Source of the DNA: Tricholomella constricta
Taxonomy: Eukaryota > Basidiomycota > Agaricomycetes > Agaricales > Lyophyllaceae
Assembly (NCBI GenBank): GCA_013368375.1
Contig: JAACJP010000007.1
Span: 124,001 to 188,000, forward strand
Direction: 5' to 3'
Length of the DNA: 64,000 bases
Shown here: positions 10,853-21,867 of the stretch, in pieces
Numbering within the stretch: position 1 is the first letter of the stretch
Layout: each line of letters starts with the position of its first letter
Position numbers and translations under genes: made by a program
Notes under the pieces: model-generated
The model's input: only the letters and a program-made list of their open reading frames with translations
Told to the model about the DNA's origin: nothing
Database searches by the model: none

Positions 10853-11818
10853 CGCATCGGGATGTCAGAACAATAACAAGGCTTTGTGCTCGAAAGCACC
10901 GTGTACAATATCAGCATCATTCCATGACCGAATTACGCTCATTGGCGGCTTGTCAGCCAAAATAACCTTTTCCATTGATTGTTCGCCCTCGACGGGCAAA
11001 CCGGGCGACTCGAAATCCGTATTTGGAAGAAGTGACGTCGCTTGAGCGGTCACAGGCCAAGGGTAGAGCTTTTTATAAGACTACAATGTTCGATGTTGCT
11101 ACGACGTGGAAAGCTTCCGACATCCATCACGCCAGTTGAAGTGCAAGGGCCAACATTTGACTTATGAATCAGCGATAGAGCTTCAGAAATGAACAAAGTA
11201 AGAAGGAAGTCTTATCAATTCTTTGATGTACGCCTTGTCCCTGATGGTTTCGAGTCAAGCTTAAGAGAGCTGCTCAATTAACTTACCAGGAAATGGGACT
11301 CGAAAAATTGTGGAGGCAACGCGACGACGCCCGTCACTGGCATCATCAGACAATCATTAATCAGTGTCCACATCGAAAAGCCGTTCCCTCATGAAACTCC
11401 AGCGATCACCACTATTCAATCCTCGTGCATAATCCGGTATGCTGTCTGGCTATTGACAGACAAGCTGACTTGGACCTTGGGAAAATCTACTACAATCGCA
11501 GCCTGACGATCTTTACCACCCTCGAAAAAACCCGAAACTTGCCTGTCATGTGGGGCCCGCTTGCCACACTTGATCACTTGATGGTGATGAATTTTCGAAG
11601 AATATGCTCACGCAGCGCTTGCTAAGGCCCTTGAACTTTTTTCTCGCGGCCTTTGAGCCAGACGCAATCGAAAGGGTATCACAAATGTCTTTCCTCAACT
11701 TCCTGAATTAGCTCTGGAGTCCTTGGCCTCTTCCTTTCCACTCGTTTTGAACAAGCTTCGGTTATAAGTAAGCAGAGGTCAAGACAGTTGGAGATCCACC
11801 TCTCTCCCTTCATTAAAC
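10853..11818. other. Intergenic region between DUF6534 copies B and C
   Basis: About 1 kb with short, motif-free open frames only (for example plus 11425–11625 and minus 10865–11053). A weak TATA-like TTATAAGTAA lies near 11761, about 55 bp before the start of copy C. No gene is supported. Confidence 0.4.
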
Positions 11819-13676
11819 ATGCCCTCCATTCAACTGCTGTGAGTCTGTCTAGACGTTACCTTGTTCAATACTGCTGCTGATTTTCTTGAATGGTCAAGCT
11901 TCGGCCCGATGCTGATTGGTAAACTCCTCCCTGAATCCAGACCATCGACGTTAACCAGTGATCGCGTGTGTAGGTTCTTACATGAACACTATTCTCTATG
12001 GGGTGAGCATATTATCGAGTGCCCACGATGTATACGTTACTTAGTGCTTCGCTAGGTCATGGCTGTGCAGGTGGATTTCTTTTACTGCTTGTACCGACGC
12101 CATATTCTGATCAAACGTCAGATGATTATTTATTATCAAACATACAAGAAGTATAGTTTCCGCGTCCTCCCTCTTCCATACTCCCGGCTCATTTCAATGC
12201 AGGGATGCAAACTGGATGCGATATTTCGTACGGACGACCTTCGTTCTCGAATTACGTCTCATCACTATTACATAGATGCTCTTCTTGTTCATTGTGGAGA
12301 CTCTGAATACCGCTTTCGACATTGCCTTCATGTACGAGCCGCTGGTCACGAAATACGGTAACCCAGATCTTATTTGGCTCAGGTATTTCATTCTGACGTG
12401 GTCTGTAGGAACCCCCGATGCGACTACATTCTTTCCCATACGTGAGCGCTCATCTAAGGTTAGGAATGATTGGAGCTGACGACCCGTATAGTCCTTCCGA
12501 CTGGTGCGCAATGCTCATCCTTGTCCAGCGGCTCTGATCAACTTTCTGATATCAACACCCTAAGATCCCTTGCTCACCGTGATCATATCAACCCCGATCC
12601 AAATATTCATTGCGTACAGAATTAAAATCATCAGTAAAGCCACCTGGCTCGCAATAGCCATTTGCATTTTAGCAATTATCTCCTTCGGTTCGTCTTCGAC
12701 CTTCAGCCTGATTAACCATAAATGACAGTGACCAGGTGGAGGCGTCTGGCTCACGGTGACCGTCATTATCATCCGCCGCTACTCAAGGAAACCAGAGCTT
12801 CACTGGCCGGCTCTTGTGTGGCTGCTGGCGTCCGCCATAGCGGATGTCACGATCACCGTTTCTTTGGCTACAAACCTGGTACGCTCACATCTACCTACGA
12901 TGCTGTTTCCTAATTCTCTCATCAGGCGCGTCGAAAGACCGGCTTCTCTGGGACCGACGACGCTATCAATAGGGTCGGTCGATATTACTTTTCATAACAT
13001 TCAGCGTTAATTCTAATCCTTCATAAAGATTATTCGTCTAACTATCCAGACGGGCTTCGTAACTGCTGTCTTTGCGACGCTAGATGTCGTTTGCTTCTTG
13101 GCTCTTCCGGTAGGTTCTGAAGCGTCTCTCTCATATTGTGATCGCTCACCGTTTTCTCTGCAGCACACTACGATGTGAGTGTATTGCCCCAAAGGCAGGT
13201 CTTCCGTTGACAGTCGGGCAGAAATTTTGTGTGGGACTTTGCTCTGTCCAAGCTCTACACGAATGCGCTCTTGTCGACGCTCAATGCTCGTTCCGGGTGG
13301 GGGACTATCGCGAACACAACGGGGGGGAATAACGTGCTATTCGGACATAACAGCCCAGCGCCTCAGGTGCGTGCGCATTATCAATTTTGGCAAGCGAAGT
13401 TCGCGTCATCTGATTTCTCCCGGGCCCGCCAGCTCCAAACATACTCCACTGCGAACTTCCGTGCGCCGCAAATAGTGGGTCATTTCTCGGAGATCAGGGC
13501 ACATGTTTATGTTTGATGACCACCTTTCAAAGATGTCTACGGGAGCCTATGAACTCGAAGCCACGTCGGCCAGCGTGTACAAAGGCCGACACGATGTGGA
13601 ATTTGGTGTCTCCGTGAGAAAGGAGGTAAACACTGTAATCGATCCACCGGCAGAGGCATACTCTTCAACGCAATGA
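11819..13676 (+). CDS. DUF6534-type multi-pass membrane protein, tandem copy C
   Basis: The third tandem DUF6534 gene. Exon 1 (11819–11838) codes MPSIQLL and joins exon 2 at 11899 to give FGPMLIG. Unlike copy A it has one extra intron after the ATTG of this block (11919–11973), then SYMNTILYG and the 15-nt micro-exon VMAVQ (near 12056). Further blocks are MIIYYQTYKK, WMRYF, MLFLFIVETLNTAFDIAFMYEPLV, TVIISTPIQIFIAYRIKIIS, GGVWLTVTVI, the hallmark KPELHWPALVWLLAS–ADVTITVSLA, KTGFSGTDDAINR, IIRLTIQTGFVTAVFATLDVV and NFVWDFALSKLYTNALLSTL. The hydrophilic tail ends at the TGA at 13674–13676. It probably has seven membrane helices. The function is unknown. Confidence 0.87.
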
Positions 13677-15052
13677 TAAGAGGCCTGGAGGCTGTAATTT
13701 ATCTTATTTAGGTATATCAGACTACTCTCCTTTCCATTCGCATTCGACATATCTGTACAAGGCAATACTTATTTTTCGCATGGCATTTTCCTTAATCTTG
13801 AGGCCCCTTACATACCTGTATACCCGATAGCAGGGGCGCCGCTTCAGCTCCGCACAAAAACTATATTCACGACCCACCTTTCAGTGTCACACGCAGTTAC
13901 AAGTGGCATGTGGAACATTTGACCCCATCGAGCCAATGCCCCAGTCGGACTGCCAGTGTGTGACATCGCGTTTGTGCGTGCGACGACGTCATCAGATGAA
14001 CGAAAATATCAATGAACCCTTGGAACTTTCCGGATGTCTTCAATGGCCATGGCCGCGACCATGTGGTTCAATGGAACAGCGAACTTGGTCCCACGCTGCG
14101 TTCTTTTCATAGAAAGCGGCTTCGAAAAGATAAGCGCTGTTTGCGTTTAATCATAAAGGTTGAGAGCTCTCGAGCATGACGTCCGGGGTATGTCCAGATC
14201 TCGCTGCAGTAAACGATGGTATCAAGATGACTCGCAGAGGAAGTCCTATAGTTCCAATCATCCAGTTCGTTCGTGAAGCGAGTTATCTATACAAAGATCC
14301 ACACATCATATTAGAGACACCATAACCGCAAGCCTGTACCTGGAGAAAAGCAAGGAGAACACAGCCGATGAGCCCCAGGTAACACCCCGTTGCTGCACTG
14401 GCCGGGTAGCAGCACCGCCCGCATAATCTTTCAAAAGCACTTGCAGGCCCGTAGTAGTGTGGAGAAGCGTGTGCAAGTCATGCCCCATGTCTGGAATCCA
14501 TGTTGGCGTTTGAAACCTCGAATACATTGGTCCCTTCGTCCTTTCGGGCACTGCCTATCGGTCAGGACTCAGGGAAGGCCCGCCGCTCGAACAGATGTGC
14601 CAGAAGTCCATCACTTGACGCTTTTTTTCCTCCGGTCAGATAGAGATAGAAAAGAAGCTCAGTAGTAGGATCTATGATGGGTATCGTCGGCCAACAGCTG
14701 CCAGTGATCCAAAGAAAACACCCCTAGACCTATTCATTAGAGACCGGGAAGGGTATTCAGTCCACCAAAGCAGCAGAGCCCTGAACGGACGGCTACCAGC
14801 CAGCTGTAAAAAAACTGTCGGTGTCGGTGTCGGTATTAGATAGGACAAGCTGAAATGAAATAAAGAATTGTTTACGTACGCTTTTCAGTTATGTGAATGG
14901 CATCAAACAGGTGATGCCAATCAGCCACTTCTGACTTCTTCTTGAAATCTGTCGCAACACCCGCCGAGACCGTAATACTTCTTAAGGGCGATGGAGCTTT
15001 TCTCGGATACTAGCTTGATTGTCGATTTCTCTTCTCGGGCTCGACGAATTTC
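13677..15052. other. Intergenic stretch without a supported gene
   Basis: About 1.4 kb. A minus-strand open frame at 14306–14551 has no family motif and no neighbouring exon I can join to it. A short GGTGTC repeat lies near 14819–14835. I see no gene that I can support. Confidence 0.4.
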
Positions 15053-17094
15053 ATGATCAAGACCATGGCACTGGAAACGACGGAAAAGTCATCGTCGACG
15101 ATTCAGACGGACCCCGAGAAGCATGTCGACGCCAGCAGCGTAAGCTCTGGCGCCGACGCTCCTCTCGCCTTCGACCCCAGGCTCGAGAAAACATGGCGCA
15201 AGATCGACTATTGCCTCATACCAGTGGTAGCGATGTTTTACTTCCTTTCGTTCCTTGTAAGTGTCCAGGTTCTTCTCAACTTGAAGAGGGTGTCGCGGAG
15301 CCTAACACGCATCGCATCGCTCAGGATCGATCCAACATTGGTAATGCTCGAGTTGCGGGGCTCCAGAAAGACTTGAAGATGTCCAATAAGGAATACAGTA
15401 TTGCACTAACGGTCACCTATGTACCGTATATTGTGGCCGAAATGCCTTCGAACCTTGTGCTAAAGGTCTGTGGAATTTAACTTCTCTAGATGCAGTCGTC
15501 TGATGAATGTAGGCCGTTGGACCAAATCTTCTGTTGCCGACCTTGTTGACCTTGTGGGGGATCGCAACGACGCTTCAAGGTATGTAGCAATATGTGCAAC
15601 GGGTGGAACCCCATCGTGATTCGATAACAGGTGTCGTGAAAAGCTATAAAGGTCTATTAGCTTGTCGATTCTTCCTCGGTCTCTTTGAAGGTACGTGTTC
15701 ATGAATCGTAACATCTGCACACCCAATAAACAGACAACAGGCGGTGTGTTCCCGGGCCTTGTCTTGTATCTTTCGTTCTGGTATCCCCGTCAACGATTGC
15801 AATGGAGGTACGTCTGCTCGAGGACACCGTGTTCGAGTCCGCACTTGACCATGTACGACCAGGATATCTGCATTCTTCTCAAGCGCCTCCATTTCGGGGG
15901 CGTTTTCAGGCCTGCTTGCGTACGGTATCATTAACATGGACGGTGTCGGGAACCGTCCGGGCTGGGCATGGATCTTCATTCTTGAAGGCCTCTTCACCGT
16001 TTTGTTCGGTCTCTCTTCCTTCCTCTTCCTCCCCTCGACACCCGATGACGCTCGCTTCCTCAACGCGGAAGAAAAGGAATACGTCAAGTCACAGCTGCGG
16101 GAGACTGGCGCTACTGGCCTCAGCGAAGCTGCCGACAAGTTTAGCTGGTACGAAGTCCGCCAAGCGTTTTTGCTTCCGCAGGTCTGGATGCTTGCCATCG
16201 TCTTCTTCTTTGACGGTGCGTTCATCGGTGGAGCATCGTTTCACACAAACGCTGATGAGAATAACTCACAGGCGCCCTTGTGTATGGACTTGCATAGTAA
16301 GATGCACGCTCGGTTGTGGGCCCAACGTTTCGGATGGCTAACACATAGCTGTTGATCCAGCTTCACGCCATCCATCGTCCAATCACTCGGATACACCGCC
16401 GCTCGCGCACAGTTATTCAGTGTACCACCATTCGCCTGTGCCTTTTTCGGTCAGTAGATGCATCTTTCCCCTTCCTGCACATGCGCTAACAATAATATCA
16501 TCGGCCGGATCCAGTGATGATGATTGGTTCGTATATCTCCGATCGCTACGGATGTCGTGGCTTCATCAGTATGTTCTGCGGCTGTCTCTGCATCATCGGC
16601 TTCTCCGTCTACCTAAGTCTGTCACCCTTTCCCTTATGATTCGCCCTATCACCATCCTCTGATCATACCCATTCTATGTTCCTTCCTTCCTTCCATATAC
16701 AGCCGCGGAAAGCGCGCAAGTCAAATACGGCACCTTGTTCTTGAACATCACCGGGGCGTACTGTGCTGCCCCCGCCCTCTCCACCTGGGGCGCCAACAAC
16801 GCCGCGCCGCATATCCGTCGGGCCACCGCCATCGCCATCGGCTTCATCATGACGAATGCAGGCGGCATCCTCGTGACATGGCTCCTCGGCTCCCTGTCGC
16901 CCCCGCCTTTATACAGGAAAGCCACCATCACGCTCTTGATCTTCGCCGCCTTGATGGTCGTCGTCTCCGGCATGAACCTGTATTACCTCTGGTCGCAGAA
17001 TAAGAAGAAGGCTGTTATACGTGCGACGACGTCCCGGAGTGAGGAAAAGCCGGGGCTTGGTGATAGGTCGGCGTGGTTTGAGTATAGTTTGTAG
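15053..17094 (+). CDS. Major facilitator transporter, Dal5/allantoate-permease (ACS) type
   Basis: A multi-exon gene for an anion:cation symporter-family transporter of the plasma membrane. Exon 1 (15053–15256; a second ATG at 15065 is an alternative start) codes a hydrophilic N-terminus and the first helix, FDPRLEKTWRKIDYCLIPV. Exon 2 (15325–15465) begins with the family signature DRSNIGNARVAGLQ, then YVPYIVAEMPSNLVLK. Later exons give LTLWGIATTLQG, CRFFLGLFEGGVFPGLVLYL, GWAWIFILEGLFTVLFG with PSTPDDARFL at the central loop, FTPSIVQSLGYT, ISDRYGCRGF and a long final exon from about 16703 to the TAG at 17094 with the last helices. The length and order match about 12 helices of Dal5-like permeases for allantoate, ureidosuccinate, nicotinate or similar organic anions. 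The substrate cannot be set from sequence. Confidence 0.9.
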
Positions 17095-17800
17095 ATTTGG
17101 GAGATGGGGTGTATGTGTCTGTATGTATTTTATACCTTAGTTAACATCTATTTTATTTTTTCTTGGTGTTCACGGGAGCCCTGCACCACAATCATTCCAC
17201 CATGCGTCAAATATGTCTTTTGAGTATTTGCAGGCAGCTTTAACAAGAACCTCAGAGGTTCGACATTGTTATCAATGCCGTCATGATGTCGAGGAAGACG
17301 CAATATCGGACGCGAGATGGGTTGTTGTTGACGCCAGGGTTGGCTAATACGAATGAAAATGTCGTGGAGGTTGGGCATTTAAAAATATACGTCCGGATCT
17401 TGGAGAGCCAGTTCCTGAGAAGTGTTCTTTTGCACGTCGAGAGATTTTTCGGGACTGAGCCACGCGGTCCTGGTAGCTGAGTGCATGCGTAAGGCATGAC
17501 TGCACCCGCGAAGTGGGACAAAAGGTGGGCTGATGGAGACGATGGTACAAATGCTCTCAGTATGGTTGCCTTTGCAGTCCAGAACCTGTCAGCCAAGCTG
17601 GAAGGAGCTTGAGATAGTGAGCAAGGCCGAAGCATGCTCCGGGTCACGTTCCATGGCTTTGTAAGCAAAAGTCGCCATACTGAGCAATTTCAAAATCCCC
17701 TTCTGCCATAATTTCTGCTGACAAGTGCGATGGTTTATAAAGGCGGCTTTCACTTGGACCGCCATATTGTCTCCTCCCCCTTCTCGTACTAGAAATCGAA
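17095..17800. other. Intergenic region upstream of CYS3
   Basis: About 0.7 kb between the transporter stop and the CYS3 start. A minus-strand open frame of 138 codons (17252–17668) overlaps other frames, has no motif and lies in the promoter region of CYS3; I do not call it a gene. A TATA-like GTTTATAAAGG occurs at 17730–17740, about 65 bp before the CYS3 ATG. Confidence 0.4.
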
Positions 17801-19323
17801 ATGTCGCCCTCTGTTGCTGAAGTTGCGAACGGGACGACTCCCACGAATGCCGTCAAGAAACCCAGTCTCGGTTTTGGAACGCGCGCAATCCATGTCGGAT
17901 CGGCACCAAGCAAAGAGACGGGTGCTGTGATACCCGCGATATCTCTCAGTACAACGTACAAGCAAGACGCTATTGGAGTTCACAAGGTACATATTCTGTT
18001 CCGTGTCCGTGAGTGTCCAGCGGAGGCGATCATCGTTCTTCGCGTGGACTTAGACATGTCTATCACGTCGGAGATGTTACTTCTCTGACGAATACGCTCT
18101 AAGAACCTTTGATTAACTGTTTCAACTTTTGACAGGGTTTTGAATATTCGCGGTCAGGAAATCCCAATCGGGATGCTTTCGAAACGACCCTCGCATCATT
18201 AGAATCGGGCGGTGCCCATGGATTGGCTTTTTCGTCAGGCTCTTCGACGACTGCGACGGTTTTGCAGTCATTAGGCCCTGGGGCCCACATGGTCAGCGTA
18301 AACGACGTGTACGGCGGCACGTTCCGTTACATGACCAGAGTTGCTACCATAAACCAAAGCCTCGAGACTACATTTTTGGATCTAGAGACAGCCGATGACG
18401 CTACAATCTTAGCGTCGATTCGGGATAACACCAAGGTACGTCATCTTTTCCCCATTGGAATATCCGTCATTTTTTGACTTTATTTTCCTCTTCAGCTTAT
18501 TTGGATAGAATCGCCGACAAACCCTACCCTCCGTCTCATTGACATTCCCCGAATCGCATCTCTAGCGCACTCCCACCCTGCACACCCGCTGGTCCTCGTC
18601 GACAACACCTTCCTCTCCCCCTTCTACACATCCCCTCTTCTCCTCGGCGCCGACATCGTCCTGCACAGCCTGACGAAATACGTCAACGGGCACTCCGACG
18701 TCGTCATGGGCGCCCTCATCCTGCCCGAACACCACGCAGCGCTCGCCGAAAAGCTGCGGTTCCTGCAAAACGCGATCGGCGCCGTCCCGAGCCCGTACGA
18801 CTGCTGGCTGGCACAACGCGGGGCCAAGACCCTGCACCTGCGGATGAAGGCGCACGGCACGAACGCCTTAGCTATAGCGAAGGCGCTCGAGCGCTCGCCG
18901 CACGTCGAAACCGTCATTTACCCCGGCCTCGCGTCGCACCCGCGCAACGACCTCGCGTACACCTCCCTCTCGCCGCACGCCCGCAAGTTCGTGGACGGGC
19001 TTGTGACGAGGGACGCGGACGGGAACGAGGTGGCGGACGGCGGGTTCCCTTACGGCGGTATGATCTCCTTCAGGATCCGGGGCGGCGAGAGGGAGGCGGA
19101 GCGGTTCCTAACAGCGACGAAGCTGTTTACGCTCGCGGAGTCCTTGGGCGGTGTGGAGAGTCTGGCAGAGCACCCCGCGCGCATGACGCATGGGAGCATA
19201 CCCGAGGCGGACCGCGCGATCTTGGGCATTGGCGGTAATTTGGTTCGGCTGTCGGTGGGTGTGGAGGATGTGGATGATCTCGTGCAGGATGTCGAGCAGG
19301 CTCTCGAGATTGCTGTGCAGTGA
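17801..19323 (+). CDS. CYS3: Cystathionine gamma-lyase
   Basis: This cytosolic PLP enzyme of transsulfuration splits cystathionine into cysteine, ammonia and 2-oxobutanoate. It has three exons: 17801–17986, 18136–18435 and 18496–19323, all in phase, giving 437 residues, slightly longer than the usual 390–410. Visible signatures are FGTRAIHVG near residue 28, ISLSTTYKQ, FEYSRSGNPNRDAFE, the aromatic/PLP loop FSSGSSTTATV, WIESPTNPTLRLIDI, VDNTFLSPF and HSLTKYVNGHSDVVMG, in which Lys near residue 223 is the Schiff-base lysine. Then come FTLAESLGGVESLAEHPA and the end VRLSVGVEDVDDLVQDVEQAL. The extra length comes mainly from a loop around FVDGLVTRDADGNEVADGGF. Cystathionine beta-lyase or gamma-synthase are alternatives, but the SLGGVESL and RLSVGVED wording fits CYS3 best. 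Confidence 0.93.
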
Positions 19324-19586
19324 TCGGATTTGCTTTGCCCCTCCCTTCACCCCACCCACTTCTTCTCAGTTTTCAGCCCGGATCACTGAGGATGTACTTT
19401 GCTGCATTATAGTATACTTATATAGATTGTCGAAGCTCTGTAATACATTTGTATACCCTGCGTTACGTTGATCTGGATTATCCGCGTTTATGTCCATACC
19501 TGACGCGCCTGACGCCCGATTAGCTGAGTCCATCCGCTCCCCTACTTGAAGCGCGTATTTGTCAGTGTTACGCCACATTGTGCCAA

Positions 19587-21185
19587 TACGTGACCTTCCC
19601 GAAACTGGCAGACACACCGTCTCAGACTCCTTTCAAACTTCGACCACAATCCACGATGTCATACAAGAGGCAAAGGCGTGACACTGCCGCGGCAGACAAA
19701 TACACAGTCACTCCTACTCCTCATACACGAGACGACGCTATGGTCGCTTTACGAAGCCTCATGAAGCAGTACAGAGTTGATCCTGCCATGTTGGAGGACG
19801 ACGACTCAGGTCTGTCTTTATTTTCCCTGTTTCGGAATCTGGTGTGACAACGCGCCGACGTAGAACCCAGCGAGGAAGTTCGCGTCTCCGAAATCACATA
19901 TGCTGACGTCGCTCCTCTCGTCGGACTTGTACATTGGAATAACCTGAAAGACATTGGAGTCTTTGAGATCCACCGCTCTCGTATTCCCACAGATTTTTTC
20001 AAGTCTATTGTGATGGACATAGATGACATGTTAATGCAATACGGTCCCCCTCCCGAGCATTTCTCAGAAGAGGCAAGATCGAGGTTCTTCTCTCCGGTGC
20101 GGAAATATTCCTATTCCTATTCTCTCGGCAACCTCGAAAGTTCACACCACCGCAACCAACAGATTTTCAACCACCTCATTAGACAGTTCAGTTTTATGCT
20201 GAGGAGTGACCCAGAGACTTCAATCGGCGGTCATTTCGGTACGCAGGGTCGCAAAGTTGGTATGCAGGGTCGCATTGAGCACTTGTTCAAAATTTTCGGC
20301 GCTGTCGCGATTCTTTTCGTCGAGGTGAAGCTCAAAGTAAGAAATGAAATAGAACGTGTGGAGGCTATTGCCCAGGCTATAGCCGAATGTGACAGTAAGC
20401 CACAGCGTTTCAGGCTTACACCTCCCCCCCGCTCCTGACCTCCTACTAAATGTACAGGCTGCGACCTCAACAACAACTCCTCCTCTCGCGATTTTTCTCT
20501 ACCTATCCATTGCATCTTCTCCGATGGCGAGTCTTTCGAATTCTTCAAGTTCGAAAGGAAGCCAAATCCGTCTTTTCTACGTGGCTGCTTTGACGGAGAT
20601 CCGAAGCACCTCCGGCGTGGCCTGCAAGTGCCAGACTTTACCACCATGGAGACTTCTCTTCCTTTCATTCTCCAGCTCCGCTGCATATGCGAGACGATCT
20701 TTGATGTGATGCTGAGCGCATATATCGCAGGCTTGCAGGCGGAATATCACTTGGAAGAAAAGAGGAAGAAGCAGTTTTCAGAGAGACCGAGTTCAAGTTC
20801 ACATGGACTGGATCGGGCGATTCAATCGGCTCAACGTGCGTTGGCAGTATTTAGGGAGGCTGAGGGTCAGCGCAAGGCGGGTTATCTTGACTCTGCGGAT
20901 GCGACCGTTGAGGAGGCTCTTCGTGCACTACATGAGAGGTAATCAATTTCGCTTATCTGCCCCCGTCTGGTGTATCGTTCCTTACCCTGCGCTCAGTACA
21001 GGAGCAGTACCGTCTATGTACGAATCAACCCTCATCATGAGGGACTGGGATGCCAATGAGGTTAGGAGGGCATGAACTTGGGCTTGTAGTCCAACCGCTA
21101 TCATCAGCAATCGATAACTCATGCGACAGCGGCTGGAAGGTATGTGACTTTGTACTTTGCCAAACAATTTCGCGTCAAAGCCTGT
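19587..21185 (+). repeat. Left arm of a 1.5-kb inverted duplication
   Basis: This arm is inverted with respect to 21868–23401. Shared outer ends read TACGTGACCTTCCCGAAA (19587–19604 and, reversed, 23384–23401). Shared inner ends read CGCGTCAAAGCCTGT (21171–21185 and, reversed, 21868–21882). The arm carries a full gene copy and its flanks, with scattered substitutions and small indels. Confidence 0.9.
19656..20942 (+). CDS. Unrecognised protein with possible PD-(D/E)XK-like core, copy 1
   Basis: Four exons (19656–19809, 19864–20096, 20163–20394, 20458–20942) splice in frame to 367 residues. The basic N-terminus has an NLS-like KRQRRD. Then come TPHTRDDAMVALRSLMKQY, an acidic segment, FNHLIRQFSFML and GRIEHLFKIFGAVAILFVEVKLK followed by a helix ERVEAIAQAIAECD. 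A hydrophobic strand ending in E-x-K and followed by an Arg/Glu/Gln helix is the half-motif of PD-(D/E)XK nucleases; I infer that fold only weakly. The C-terminal half has HCIFSDGESFEFFKFER and a Gln/Ala-rich helix. An alternative donor at the final AGG (20940) could add a short fifth exon from about 21002, also open in copy 2. I do not recognise the family; the function is unknown. Confidence 0.7.
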
Positions 21186-21867
21186 CTCCCCGTTACACAG
21201 ATGTATGTATTTTTATGAATTGAACCAACGTAGATATATCTTCCATCCTCTTCCTCGTCACTTTTTGATGCTCTACTCGTCACTTTTCTATGCTCTACTC
21301 GTCACTTTTCGATGCTCTACTCGTCATTTCTGTAAGTATCGGCATAAATTAGCAGTTGCATTCTACATTGAATTTTTACGCCACAAATCGACTCCCATCA
21401 ACGTACTTCGCCGCAGCTTCAGTAAGCTTTTTCCTCGTCGCCTTCCAGTCATGTACACCTTTGCGCCGTTTGCCGCCAGCCCTCTCGCCATAAGCCGTAA
21501 TCAATCCCGTAGAGTATGAGACCCCGATGAGACACTGAACGCGTACAATCAGTATGAACGCGCTGGATTCACGAGCCTGTTCCGAGTCCACCGCCTCTGC
21601 CCAACGCGGCCACAAGGCCAGAGAGATCTCCTATCGATGCGAGGTTCGTATCTGTCATGGCGTGTAACCTGCAAAGTGTCGTAATCGAGATGGATCCTGT
21701 TTCCAGATATCCCTACTAACCCAACACTCCGTTTTGTAGCGCGATTCAGCGAGGTTGATGTCATCTACATCTATCTATTCATACAAAAGTCAACGTAACG
21801 CGGATAAGTCAGCCGTTTCGCTGAACCTCTATGTACAGTCCTTAACTCGGACAAGTAGAAAAAGAAT
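21186..21867. other. Spacer between the inverted arms
   Basis: About 0.68 kb of unique DNA between the two gene copies, with a short tandem repeat at 21254–21330. Open frames on both strands (up to 120 codons) show no motif. Both gene copies point toward it, so it holds both 3' regions. Confidence 0.5.
21254..21330. repeat. 22-bp tandem repeat, about 3.5 copies
   Basis: The unit CTCGTCACTTTTCGATGCTC plus TA recurs with single-base changes, the last copy being partial. It lies in the spacer of the inverted duplication. Confidence 0.75.

Noticed and set aside
15019..15480. 153-codon frame overlapping the start of the Dal5-type transporter
   Set aside because: It reads the first exons in the wrong frame; the DRSNIGNARVAGLQ signature and helices need the spliced frame starting at 15053 or 15065.
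17252..17668. 138-codon minus-strand open frame upstream of CYS3
   Set aside because: No domain, overlaps other frames of similar length, and lies where the CYS3 promoter must be.
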